Shown: positions 54,357-63,548 of the stretch, piece by piece | How the letters are laid out: each line of letters begins with the position of its first letter | Numbering within the stretch: position 1 is the stretch's first letter | NCBI GenBank assembly: GCA_938074605.1 | Contig: CALJEI010000001.1 | Coordinates: 62,001 to 126,000 of the forward strand | Length of the DNA: 64,000 nucleotides | Source of the DNA: an uncultured Ignisphaera sp. | Lineage (GTDB): Archaea > Thermoproteota > Thermoprotei_A > Sulfolobales > Ignisphaeraceae | Direction of reading: 5' to 3' | Position numbers and translations under genes: made by a program | Notes under the pieces: model-generated | Database searches by the model: none | What the model saw: the letters and a program-made list of their open reading frames with translations, nothing else | Told to the model about the DNA's origin: nothing

Positions 54357-55220
54357 CTATTTTTTCTTAATTACCACATCTACAGTTACGTGATATTTAT
54401 GTGGCGCAATACCTCTAATAACATGCCCACCAATTACCTCGGTGAAAACCTCAAATCTTTCAATGAGTTTTTTTACTGTTTCAGTAGCTTTAACTAAAGC
54501 TTCTTTTTTATTTGTTGCTTCTATAAATAAATGAGGGTGTACTATACCTCCTTCTCTAATAACTGGTATTGCTACCTCAACTGCTTTTTCAAACAATTCT
54601 GGAAATGGCATTAGTATTCTATCAAACTTGCTTTGAAGTGATGACGTTATTAGTAATGCATCCCCATGTATAATTTCATTTAGATGGGTTACCTTATTAA
54701 TCTCTATATTTTCCCTTGCATATTTAACTGCATATTCATTAATATCTATAGAGAGTACATAAGATGGCTTTCCATATTTTGAGGCTATTATACTATATGG
54801 TCCAAAGCCTGCAAACATGTTAAGAATCCTTTCATTCTCTCTAACCTGCCTAGCCACCCTCATATGATCATAGCCTAGAACAGGTGAGATATAGACCTTA
54901 GTTACGTCAAGCCTAAATACACATCCATGCTCTCTATAGACAGTTTCACTTCTTTTTTCACCAGCTAAATGTATATAATTTCTAGTTCGTTCAATTCCAT
55001 GAACAGGTGTTACAGCAAGCCATACACTCTTAACATAGTGCAAAGACTTTAGAAGCTCTTCACCAATAATTTTAAAAATTTCTTCAGATAAATTAAAGGG
55101 TTTTCTAATAATAGCAATGTCGCCTATAATTTCAATACGTCTCCAAATTAGTTCAGCATATTCAGATCCTAAAGCTTTCTCGGCAATTCTCCTAAGCAGA
55201 GGCTTTTTAGTCAAATCCAC
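54357..55220 (-). CDS. Trm5/Taw-family tRNA methyltransferase-like protein
   Basis: A 287-residue Met-10+-like protein. The Rossmann SAM site is ILNMFAGFGPYSI with SIDINEYAVKYARENI, and the overall order (EREHGCVFRLDVTKVYISP before it, GGIVHPH and ENVVDVVI-type end after) matches Trm5, which methylates G37. Catalytic residues seen in Trm5, the SPR-type arginine and the N of MNLP, are here SPVLGYDHMR and MPFPE, so it may be a Taw-type wyosine enzyme or a diverged methylase. The Rossmann motif is intact, so SAM binding is likely. Confidence 0.75.
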   Translation of the reverse strand: MDLTKKPLLRRIAEKALGSEYAELIWRRIEIIGDIAIIRKPFNLSEEIFKIIGEELLKSLHYVKSVWLAVTPVHGIERTRNYIHLAGEKRSETVYREHGCVFRLDVTKVYISPVLGYDHMRVARQVRENERILNMFAGFGPYSIIASKYGKPSYVLSIDINEYAVKYARENIEINKVTHLNEIIHGDALLITSSLQSKFDRILMPFPELFEKAVEVAIPVIREGGIVHPHLFIEATNKKEALVKATETVKKLIERFEVFTEVIGGHVIRGIAPHKYHVTVDVVIKKK

Positions 55221-55499
55221 CCCCTCTATACACCATTACGAATGCTAACTACATTAGGCGATTACTTCCTAACAACCCTACTATCATTATTTACACTAAA
55301 TATGTTCATTATCTTCTCCTTTATTTATCACTTCCATCAGCAGTATTTATACTTCATATACAGTAAACAGAATAAGTGGTATTAGATAGGGTAGAGATGC
55401 ATAGATATTGAATTAAAGGATGGTCTAGAAACTACATACACTATAGTTATTTAGTTGGGGGAGGGTCTGTAAAAAAGCTTTAAAGAATTAGCTAAAGTA

Positions 55500-56483
55500 T
55501 TATAGTACTATTTTAGGTCTAAAAGGTATTAGATCTGCCATTGTTAGTAGCCCTGGCTTCTGTTCTTTTATTTTTTCTACTAGATTTAGAATTACAGCTG
55601 CTGTTGCCATGTCACCTGGGGTTCCTGTGCTTCTCCATGATATTGTATAGTCTTTACCCTCAATTGTAATCTCTTCATATTCTTCTGCTCCTACATATGC
55701 ATAGAACTCTATCCTTATAATCTCTCTATCTCCTATATATGCTGCTCCATAACCCTTAATACCTCTATTCATATTCTTTGGAATTGTAATTCCAGCGGAT
55801 TTTACATCATATTCAGCTACTACAATACTCTGTTCCTCAATTACTTTAGTTGGCTGTATACCAGCTGCATCAGCTATTATGAGGACAGATTCAGCGTATC
55901 CCACATGCCCTGTTATTTCACCTCTTCTAAGCCTTTCCTCAACTACTTTGGGATCTTCTCCGACGCCAATTTTTTTCCTGAATGACTCTCTTCTCTTAGC
56001 GGCATCAATACTTCTTATGGCTCTAATTTTTCTTACTCTATTAAATGGTGCAGTGAGTACCACTGCTAAGGTATCTAGTAAAAAGCCTGGATTTATGCCT
56101 GTTCCAAGAACCGTGACCCCTCTAGCCTTTGCTATATCATCTAGTTTTCTAGCCAATACAGGATAGCGATAGTAGGGATAGGCAAGTGTTTCACATGTTG
56201 ATATAGTGTCTATACCCATATCAATAGTTAATGCAATTTGATTGAATACTCTTTCTAGATAGGAACCTGTGGCATGAATAACAACATCTGCATCAGCTAA
56301 TACAGTAGGATTGTTAGTTACTTCAACTCCAAGCCGTTCACCAAGATCTATAGCTAGACCTATATCCCTCCCAATAAGATTTGGATCAATATCAACTGCA
56401 GCAACAACTTCAAATCCCCTTTCAATAGCTGCCTTAGCTATAATTCTACCTATAGCACCAAACCCATAGATTCCAATCCTCAT
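55500..56483 (-). CDS. DapB/2,4-diaminopentanoate dehydrogenase-like NAD(P)-dependent dehydrogenase
   Basis: A 327-residue enzyme. The N-terminal Rossmann fold (RIGIYGFGAIGRIIAKAAIERG) is followed by a DapB-like catalytic domain (GTGINPGFLLDTLAVVLT, then RRESFRKKIG) and a C-terminal DAPDH-type region (STGTPGDMATAAVILN). It resembles the dehydrogenase acting on 2,4-diaminopentanoate in ornithine fermentation and the DapB fold. The actual amino-acid substrate is unknown. It stands alone. Confidence 0.75.
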   Translation of the reverse strand: MRIGIYGFGAIGRIIAKAAIERGFEVVAAVDIDPNLIGRDIGLAIDLGERLGVEVTNNPTVLADADVVIHATGSYLERVFNQIALTIDMGIDTISTCETLAYPYYRYPVLARKLDDIAKARGVTVLGTGINPGFLLDTLAVVLTAPFNRVRKIRAIRSIDAAKRRESFRKKIGVGEDPKVVEERLRRGEITGHVGYAESVLIIADAAGIQPTKVIEEQSIVVAEYDVKSAGITIPKNMNRGIKGYGAAYIGDREIIRIEFYAYVGAEEYEEITIEGKDYTISWRSTGTPGDMATAAVILNLVEKIKEQKPGLLTMADLIPFRPKIVL

Positions 56484-56745
56484 GTTAATACACCATAGAC
56501 AGAAACAAAGTAGGAATTCTAAAATCTTTCTATCTAAATACTGCTATATATGCTTTTGTTTTTGAAGTTATTAAAAAACTCAAATAGATTCTCAATCTAA
56601 CTAGAAGATTTAAATTGAATAGTCATGGTAGCAGTGGATATGCTAATAATTGTCTATACGAATTAACTATAGTAGTCAATTAGACATTAAGTTTAATAAA
56701 CTTAAAATAGATGTTAGATATAGCCACAACTGAGGGATTACGTAT

Positions 56746-57570
56746 TTGGGTAATAGCTCACGTAATGATATTGTACATAGTTATTTTATTGAAAAAGGAG
56801 AATACTTCAGAATAATAATGGACTCTCATGAAATGGTTAATAGAGGTAAAAAACTTGCTAGAGGTATTGCAAAACAGCTAATGATGCTTGGTATTGACAA
56901 GGGTCGCATTCTTGATATTGGATGTGGTACTGGAAGAGTAGCACTTTCATTAGCTGAACTTGGCTACAGTGTTGTTGGAGTAGATATTTCGCCAAACTAT
57001 ATCGAAATAGCTAAATCAAAGGCACATTCCCATGGTCTAGAGAGTAGAACTGTGTTTATTGTATGTGATGCAAGGGAATTAGATCAATGTGTATCTAAGT
57101 ATTCTCCATTTAATGCAGTATTATTTATATGGTCTTCAGTTATAGGATACTATGATGAAGACACCGATATAAAGATTTTAACACATGCCAGAAATATTGT
57201 CGATGAAAATGGTGTCCTAATAATTGCTGATTCAATTAATAGAGACTATATGTTAGTGCTGCATAACATTGTCGGTGAGGTAACATGGTTCTACGACTAT
57301 CATTTCTATGTTGTAGTTGAAAAAAGCATATTCAATCCAGTAACAAGCGAAATTATGATTAAACACAGCTTCTATAGAAAAGATGGCAAAAATCTGATGT
57401 TCCTAGACGAAGCCTACTTTAAGATGAGAGTGTACTCATTAAACGAGCTAGTATATATAGCTAAAAAGGCTGGCTGGTGCCTTCTCAGAGTACTACGAGA
57501 TACAGCTGGCGAAATTGGATACTCTTTTATAAAGCCTCTCAATATAATCTTTAATGTATGTAAAAAATAG
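56746..57570 (+). CDS. Class I SAM-dependent methyltransferase
   Basis: A 274-residue enzyme with motif I ILDIGCGTGRVALSLAELG (about residues 56-74), VVGVDISPNYIEIAKSKA (motif II) and an IWSSVIGYYDEDTD loop. The C-terminal 100 residues form a beta-rich domain. The start TTG 56746 is weak; TATA-like sequence lies upstream. The substrate (small molecule, protein or RNA) cannot be read from the sequence. Confidence 0.82.
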   Translation: MGNSSRNDIVHSYFIEKGEYFRIIMDSHEMVNRGKKLARGIAKQLMMLGIDKGRILDIGCGTGRVALSLAELGYSVVGVDISPNYIEIAKSKAHSHGLESRTVFIVCDARELDQCVSKYSPFNAVLFIWSSVIGYYDEDTDIKILTHARNIVDENGVLIIADSINRDYMLVLHNIVGEVTWFYDYHFYVVVEKSIFNPVTSEIMIKHSFYRKDGKNLMFLDEAYFKMRVYSLNELVYIAKKAGWCLLRVLRDTAGEIGYSFIKPLNIIFNVCKK

Positions 57571-58164
57571 AGCAAAACGCCATATGATAGCCTAGTTCCT
57601 CTAATAGCAATTTGGCATCTAGCTATCCTCCCTAATTTTGATAGGCTTTCCAAAAATGATTTCACCCCATTAAAGCTTTATTGTATTCACGTTGTTTTCT
57701 TCTCAATACTAATGAGAAGAGGTCTATAGACTTTATAAAAGGTATTTAAGAAGCTTGGCATCAGCTAAACGCCATGGACAAAGATGGGATAGCCACTCTA
57801 GACCACCTAGAGCCTTTTGTAAATTAAGTCCTATTACAACTGGGGTTTTAGTGGCCATTCAATAAAAATATAAATAGTCCTGTAAGATGTTGGTAGGATG
57901 TAGATCACTAAATATAGCCAAAGACAACTAAATATAAGAGATGGGTGTCTAGAAATAAACAGTATTACGATCTAATATAGTTTATCTAAATAAATGATGT
58001 TAATATTTATTAATAAGCTATATAAGGAAATATACCTCAATGTATTATGTAGTATAGGAATAGCATTGGGGTATAGATGTAGAGATGATGTATGAGTCCC
58101 GCGGTATGGATTGAAATGACAGTACCACGACCTCTGATCGTTTAGAAAGGGTGTAGTGTAGGCC
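57571..58164. other. 594-base intergenic region
   Basis: No gene is recognised. It contains a possible C/D-box sRNA near its end (listed separately) and two AT-rich stretches that could be promoters. Short frames are interrupted by stops. Confidence 0.45.
58083..58138 (+). ncRNA. Weak candidate C/D-box sRNA
   Basis: A C-like ATGATGT (58085-58091), a C'-like TGAAATGA (58112-58119) and a D box CTGA (58134-58137) lie in order over about 55 nt, with a 14-base stretch (CAGTACCACGACCT) before the D box. The GC content of the guides exceeds the surroundings. C, C' and D' boxes are imperfect, so this is clearly weaker than the candidate at 51263. Confidence 0.28.
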
Positions 58165-59220
58165 ATGCATAGTAGACAACAATGTCTATCTGATTTAATA
58201 AAGATTACTCCTATAGCATATGATGTTCTTAGGAGGGAGACGCTTAATATATTTAGCCAGAGGGTTACCATACCGAGATCCATAATAAGAGGTAATCCAG
58301 ATAAAAGCAGGGTATTTATATACCTATTAAAATGTGAAAGAGTTTACCAGTATATAGCTACAAGTTTAGGACACATTGCTAGGTTACCGAAAATTGAAGA
58401 GCTACATAGCTTCTATGCTGAACTTATAAATATTGCATCTGAAAACATGTATAGTAAATTGATTAGGAATGCTTCAATAAGCATTAAAATTTTAACTAAT
58501 CTATGGTCCAAATACAGAAAGGCTATACTAAATAGCGAACCAGTTGAAGCAAAAAGACTTGCACAGGAATTCATAGGCAGATCACTTTCTATTGTAAAAA
58601 GAAAATTGAGAATGATAAATATTTTAAATAATGTTGTGAAGACTGCAAAAATAACACCATGCATAGACTTTGCAAACCCCATTATAATAGTTTCTGGCAT
58701 GCCACAAGTGGGTAAATCTACACTTGTTGGAAAAATCTCCTCAGCTAAACCCCTTGTATCCCCATACCCATTTACAACTAAGAATGTAATATTGGGTCAT
58801 ATAGATCTTAAACACATTAAAATTCAGGTAATTGATACACCTGGGCTGTTAGATAGAGATATCAATGAAATGAATGAAATAGAGAGAAAAGCTGTTGCAG
58901 CACTAAAACATCTTAACTCTGTAACTCTATACCTCTTCGACCCCTCGCCGGGGGCCTACTACACATTTAAAAGACAATTAAACTCACTTAAAACAGTTGA
59001 ACAGTTAATAGGTAGAGAGAAGATAATCATAGTCTTCAATAAAATTGATAGTGTATCAAAAGAACATCTATTAGAATACGAAAATATATTAAAATTACAA
59101 GGATATAATGAAATCATTATGATTAGTGCTCTACATGGGATAAATGTTGAAGAGTTGATTAAAAAAACCATTAAAAAATACGATGAATTATATAATACCG
59201 ATTATAGTAAGCTCTTATAA
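58165..59220 (+). CDS. NOG1-family GTPase
   Basis: A 351-residue GTPase with a helical N-terminal domain (about 1-165) as in NOG1. The G domain follows: G1 GMPQVGKST, G3 DTPG, G4 NKID and G5 SALHG. Archaeal NOG1 proteins act in ribosome assembly. It starts at ATG 58165 and is convergent with the Elf1-like gene. No associated operon partner is visible. Confidence 0.88.
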   Translation: MHSRQQCLSDLIKITPIAYDVLRRETLNIFSQRVTIPRSIIRGNPDKSRVFIYLLKCERVYQYIATSLGHIARLPKIEELHSFYAELINIASENMYSKLIRNASISIKILTNLWSKYRKAILNSEPVEAKRLAQEFIGRSLSIVKRKLRMINILNNVVKTAKITPCIDFANPIIIVSGMPQVGKSTLVGKISSAKPLVSPYPFTTKNVILGHIDLKHIKIQVIDTPGLLDRDINEMNEIERKAVAALKHLNSVTLYLFDPSPGAYYTFKRQLNSLKTVEQLIGREKIIIVFNKIDSVSKEHLLEYENILKLQGYNEIIMISALHGINVEELIKKTIKKYDELYNTDYSKLL

Positions 59221-59365
59221 TATATGGGTTTAGCTAAAACCAAGAAAAATTCATTTTCTTTATACCCACTCCTAATATTTAATAAAGTTTCAAAACCGAC
59301 ATGTTATTGACATTGATACGATGTCTAAACATATAGATAGATCTATGTTGTACACTTGAAAGGGT

Positions 59366-59758
59366 TTATTCACTATCCCCTTCTTCAACGACCTCTACAT
59401 CTATTCTCTCTTCTTCTCCTGATTCTTTCTCTACAGTCTTTGTTGTACCCTCATGTACAGACCTATCTTGAATGGATACTCCATGAATCTGGTCAAGTAT
59501 TCTTGAGTAAATCCAGAAGACATCAGCAATAGGTGGTAGATTATCCATAGAGTATTCAAATCCACATGAAGCACAGCTTATGAATGCCATTTTCCGACCA
59601 CTTGACTTATCCTCATCCACATCTATTGAGAGACTATGGGGGTTGCCACATACAGGGCATTGTCTTAAGCTTTCATATGCCTTAACCTTTTTTGCCTCCT
59701 GCATCATCTTTTTAACTATTGCAGTTGTTCTTCTCCATTTACTTCTTCTTCTAGCCAT
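59366..59758 (-). CDS. Elf1-like zinc-ribbon transcription elongation factor
   Basis: A 130-residue protein. A basic N-terminus (MARRRSKWRR) is followed by a zinc ribbon with CPVCG and CASCG, then the Elf1-type helix (ADVFWIYSRILDQIH) and a strongly acidic tail (EKESGEEERIDVEVVEEGDSE). Archaeal Elf1 homologues bind RNA polymerase near Spt4/5. The acidic tail of about 30 residues is longer than usual. It lies about 170 bases from the tRNA-Pro gene, in the opposite direction. Confidence 0.82.
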   Translation of the reverse strand: MARRRSKWRRTTAIVKKMMQEAKKVKAYESLRQCPVCGNPHSLSIDVDEDKSSGRKMAFISCASCGFEYSMDNLPPIADVFWIYSRILDQIHGVSIQDRSVHEGTTKTVEKESGEEERIDVEVVEEGDSE

Positions 59759-59931
59759 TTATATCAATCCTCCAACTCTAAACCCTCTACTTTTCTAAAA
59801 CTACTTAAAAATACTTAATATCTTAATGCCTGCATTAAACCACTAACATGCTATGGGGAGAGATAACTGTTTTCTAATCTTCATAATAAAGTTTTTATAT
59901 CCTGATTCCCGATTACGATACATGTTGGAAA

Positions 59932-60040
59932 GGGCCCGTAGTCTAGCTTGGCTAGGATGCGGGGTACACCTTAAGGGTGCCCGACTCGGGACCTCCAGCG
60001 GAGATCCCCGTGATCCCGGGTTCGAATCCCGGCGGGCCCA
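59932..60040 (+). tRNA. tRNA-Pro (CGG) with two probable introns
   Basis: The acceptor GGGCCCG/CGGGCCC (G1-C72, discriminator A), D arm GTCT/GGAT, T arm CCGGG-TTCGAAT-CCCGG and variable region TGATC are all clear. The anticodon stem CGGGG (59960-59964)/CCCCG (60006-60010) closes 41 nt. A single intron cannot restore U33, but the internal loop CTCGGGA (59985-59991) is a textbook Pro loop with U33 and G37. This implies introns at about 59965-59984 (20 nt) and 59992-60005 (14 nt), each containing a short hairpin (CACC/GGTG; CTCC/GGAG). Exact borders may shift by one base. Confidence 0.78.
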
Positions 60041-60064
60041 CTATATCTATTCTAGGTAGCTATG

Positions 60065-61072
60065 TCACAACTTCTTTAAAATGATGTTTCTAATTATACT
60101 CTTTATGTTATTAATGTCGATATCCTCTCTTAACAAGCTATATGAAAGTGTTTGATGACCCATTATATCTACAGCTAGACCACTTCTATATAGCTCTAGA
60201 GCTATTGTATATGCTGTTAAATCCCTCGACTTTATTAAAATGTAGTTTCTACCTCCCTTGTTGGTAAGTAGAAGTATAACTGGATTTCTAAATATTCTAT
60301 ATAGTGCAGAGGCTATGGCCGATGGTCTACATACGATCTTCTCCCTTCTAGCATCTATAAACCTAATATTAAATATTTTTTCAGCTCTTAACGCCAATTC
60401 TTTGGCAAATATATTCACGTCTCTACCATTTAATTGGGGCTCCATAAACTTATTTATATCTACTACAAATGGTATTGAGGTATGTGGTAGTGGTGAACTA
60501 AGCCACCTTACAAGCTTTTCCCACCGCTCTCTATCTTTGGTATATGCAAGTGTTCTCGATAAAGCTATAACTAGTTGGATAAACTTTTTATTTATAACAC
60601 CATGCCTCCTACCCTCAATAGTACTAGCTGCTTCAATAAAAGCTCTAATTCTTGTAGTTAAAGCTATTTTTAATGAATTCATCAATTGAAATACTAGATA
60701 TGCAGTAGGAATTTTACCAACAATGAATTCATCTACAAGCTTCTCTACAGCGTGGCTGTGGATAATGGATGATATGTGGTGATCTATATATATACTGTAT
60801 ATACTCAGCTCCCTAATCCTTTTTAGAAAAAACTCAGCATCTTTACTATAGGCTATGTCAAGCAGCACTATATGAGAAATATTTAATTTATTAACCTCAG
60901 CAAGAATATGTGAAAGCGTCTTTGAAGTTGACGGTATTAAACATACTTCATGTCTACAATCCAAAGGATACCTTCCAACAACCTCCTGCGAGTATACTAT
61001 TTGCGCAGCTGAAACAACACCATCAATATCCCAGTCAGCAACAACAGCAACTCTACAACCCAATTCTAACAC
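60065..61072 (-). CDS. DHH-family phosphoesterase (RecJ-like)
   Basis: About 335 residues with DHH-superfamily motifs: AVVADWDIDGVVSA, VLLDIAYSKDA and YIDHHISS, with a C-terminal DHHA1-like region (SALYRIF, MGHQTLSYSL). These enzymes hydrolyse DNA ends, oligonucleotides or pyrophosphate; the substrate is unknown. The frame is open to 61240, but the extra 56 codons are antisense to tRNA-Asp (for example PRPGFEPGSRARQARI). GTG 61072 is chosen, with a TTTAAATATG box about 20 bases upstream; TTG 61063 is an alternative. Confidence 0.8.
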   Translation of the reverse strand: MLELGCRVAVVADWDIDGVVSAAQIVYSQEVVGRYPLDCRHEVCLIPSTSKTLSHILAEVNKLNISHIVLLDIAYSKDAEFFLKRIRELSIYSIYIDHHISSIIHSHAVEKLVDEFIVGKIPTAYLVFQLMNSLKIALTTRIRAFIEAASTIEGRRHGVINKKFIQLVIALSRTLAYTKDRERWEKLVRWLSSPLPHTSIPFVVDINKFMEPQLNGRDVNIFAKELALRAEKIFNIRFIDARREKIVCRPSAIASALYRIFRNPVILLLTNKGGRNYILIKSRDLTAYTIALELYRSGLAVDIMGHQTLSYSLLREDIDINNIKSIIRNIILKKL

Positions 61073-61162
61073 CAGTAAAACTACATATTTAAACACTATA
61101 ATAATCTTGTAAATTATCCAATTTAAGCTTTTAAGCCCCTGTAATAATACCTCTAGACTAGA

Positions 61163-61239
61163 GCCGCGGTAGTATAGCCCGGCTATTATGCGGGCCTGTC
61201 GAGCCCGTGACCCGGGTTCAAATCCCGGCCGCGGCGCCA
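61163..61239 (+). tRNA. tRNA-Asp (GUC)
   Basis: The acceptor GCCGCGG/CCGCGGC with discriminator G is followed by an encoded CCA. The D arm begins GTAT, the anticodon stem is CGGGC/GCCCG with loop CTGTCGA (anticodon GUC, 61198-61200), and the T arm is CCGGG-TTCAAAT-CCCGG. There is no intron, unlike the other two tRNA genes in the window. Confidence 0.96.
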
Positions 61240-61611
61240 CTAAAATAAAATAGTTTTATAGCTAATGTCCATTGTCTAGAATATAAAATAGCTTTAATAG
61301 AGCTAAAATATAGATGAAATAAGTAATATAAATTAAAGGTCTCGACCTTCAGGATCTACTTTAGATATACACCCTCTTATGTCTGGTACTAGGTTCTATG
61401 CATGTCCTACTTTTTATTCTAGATTTTCATTCCCGGTGCTTCAAGATGTCTAATGCTTTTAAGGATATTTCATGGAATTCTATATCAAGCTAAGATGTAT
61501 ATTGTGAAATTGGGTAGAGAACTAGAGTATGGTAACTGTTGCTCTCTATGGTGGTTATGTACATGGAGATTTTAGTCTATCGATTGTCTTGGTAATCTTG
61601 GATGTAAGATT
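61240..61611. other. 372-base region between tRNA-Asp and the infB stop
   Basis: No gene or recognised RNA. It lies downstream of both convergent genes and is AT-rich with scattered C-rich patches. A 100-codon frame overlapping its right end (61529-61831) runs antisense into infB and is not considered coding. Confidence 0.45.
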
Positions 61612-63423
61612 TTATATTTGGTTTAAGAAAATAGCATATTCAATATTTGTGGCTGATTTTATCTTAATTATCTCTTTTAGAACGTCTATAGTATCAGGTG
61701 AAAGTATTTTCTTAAACTTTGTTACCAATATTCTGATGTGTTCTAGTGGAATGTGTGTGTACAGAACATCGTTTTCCTTTATATGGCGTCCCACCATTAT
61801 GTTTCCTCTAATCGATATAGCGACTTCCTGACCAGCTTTAGCTTCCTTTATAGATTTCCCCATATGCTGAATTTGCTGGATTTCTCCAATGTATTTACCA
61901 TCTGTTCTCATCAGTGGTACTCCAGATCTTATTATACCGCCTACAACTTCTACACCCACTATTGCAGGATCACTACGTCTAAATACATAGCCTGGCATAA
62001 TTCTTATTTTTCCAGGTGGTACAATATTTTCAAACTCCTTTTGAAGTTCTGTAGACTTTTCCTTCTCTAGCCATTCAATGTATTCCTCAATAAGCCTATA
62101 TACTATATTATTCTTAAATATGGGTATGCCTTCCTTTTGGGCAAGCTCTTCAGCCTCTTGAATACTTTTTACATTAAACAGTAGTATGACACCTAGATAT
62201 CTATCACTCTTTGCAACAATGCTAGCCTCTATAACATCTCTTTTCGTAAGAGGACCTACATCTGCTATTCTTACGGGAATATATTTTCTATTCAATGCAT
62301 TAACAATGGCTTCAAGAGTTCCAAGGGTATCAGCCTTAACTATTACACCATTTACCTCTTTTCTAAACCTTATAGTCTCTATTTCTTCAAGCAGCTTAGT
62401 TTTGTATTCCTCTACAAGCTGTTCAGATGGTACAACATATAGTGGAGAGCCAGCTAACGCATCTTCAATATTGGGAGCTATTATTCTTACACCAGCAGCT
62501 GCTATAACCTCCTCAATGGGTTTAAGCTCTGTTTTAGCTACTCTTATATCGGTTAATGTCTTGGGTACTAGTATAGCTCTAATTTTTGTAAGTATAGGCC
62601 CATTCATACCAGCAACAATTATTTGGTCATGCTCTTTTAGAATACCATCGTATACTATAACATCTAGTGCTGTACCATATCCAGGTTGTTCCTTAACCTC
62701 TAGAACAACTCCCTTAGCTGGACCTTCAACATACATTATCTTTTCACTCATGTACTTCTGGGTAACACCTGCTATTACCGCTAGTAGCTCCGGTATACCT
62801 TCACCTGTCTTAGCTGATAGAGGAATTATGGGGACTGTTCGAGTAAAGTCTCGTATGCGATCAAATAGATCAGAATTAATTCCATAGTTTGAAAGCTGTG
62901 CTACTAGTTTATATACCTCTGTCTCAACTTTTTTAATTACTTGTTGACTCTGGTTTTTTAAACTAAATGTTATTGGTTTATCATGATAGGGCTTCCATCC
63001 AGCTATCTTATCTATCTTATTAGCAGCTATAACAAAGGGTACATTGCGAGACTTTAATATCTCTATACATTCTATTGTTTGAGGCATTACACCCTCATTT
63101 ATATCAATAACTAAAATAGCTATATCAGCTACACTTCCACCCCTTCTCCTAAGATTTGAAAATAGTTCATGACCAGGTGTATCTATAAATAATAGCCCTG
63201 GAATCTCAAGCCTAAATGGTATTACCTTCCTCAAAGGTTCTGCAATTCTTTCAATAATAGAAGCCGGTACGAGACTGGCACCTACATGCTGGGTCATCTC
63301 CCCCGCCTCCTTCTTTACAATAGCTGTGCCTCTTATCTTATCTAACAACGTTGTTTTGCCATGGTCAACATGACCTAGAACCACAACTATTGGTTGGCGA
63401 AGCCTTTTCTGTTGTTGCGACAT
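61612..63423 (-). CDS. infB: Translation initiation factor aIF5B
   Basis: A 603-residue archaeal-type IF5B GTPase. Motifs are G1 GHVDHGKTT (about residues 17-25), G3 DTPGH, and G4 NKID with the archaeal/eukaryotic AGEMTQHVGAS switch 1. Later are domain II, domain III (KADTLGTLEAIVNAL) and domain IV. It promotes ribosomal subunit joining. Starts at ATG 63423 (MSQQQKRLRQ). It is divergent from eS6, which begins 125 bases away. Confidence 0.95.
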   Translation of the reverse strand: MSQQQKRLRQPIVVVLGHVDHGKTTLLDKIRGTAIVKKEAGEMTQHVGASLVPASIIERIAEPLRKVIPFRLEIPGLLFIDTPGHELFSNLRRRGGSVADIAILVIDINEGVMPQTIECIEILKSRNVPFVIAANKIDKIAGWKPYHDKPITFSLKNQSQQVIKKVETEVYKLVAQLSNYGINSDLFDRIRDFTRTVPIIPLSAKTGEGIPELLAVIAGVTQKYMSEKIMYVEGPAKGVVLEVKEQPGYGTALDVIVYDGILKEHDQIIVAGMNGPILTKIRAILVPKTLTDIRVAKTELKPIEEVIAAAGVRIIAPNIEDALAGSPLYVVPSEQLVEEYKTKLLEEIETIRFRKEVNGVIVKADTLGTLEAIVNALNRKYIPVRIADVGPLTKRDVIEASIVAKSDRYLGVILLFNVKSIQEAEELAQKEGIPIFKNNIVYRLIEEYIEWLEKEKSTELQKEFENIVPPGKIRIMPGYVFRRSDPAIVGVEVVGGIIRSGVPLMRTDGKYIGEIQQIQHMGKSIKEAKAGQEVAISIRGNIMVGRHIKENDVLYTHIPLEHIRILVTKFKKILSPDTIDVLKEIIKIKSATNIEYAIFLNQI

Positions 63424-63548
63424 TTTTACTCACCATAATTATGTTCTTACCCAGTTCTAAAACACTGTAATCATAATGTGTAGTCTCAAAATAGCTTTTT
63501 AGGTTTACACGTTAGAAATAACACAAGTCTAGGGGTGTACCAACAAAT

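Noticed and set aside
61073-61240. N-terminal extension of the DHH phosphoesterase
   Set aside because: It translates the complement of tRNA-Asp and has no role in the DHH fold; the start was moved to 61072.
62186-62887. 233-codon plus-strand frame inside infB
   Set aside because: It is antisense to aIF5B, and its serine-, threonine- and hydrophobic-rich composition is typical of an antisense frame.
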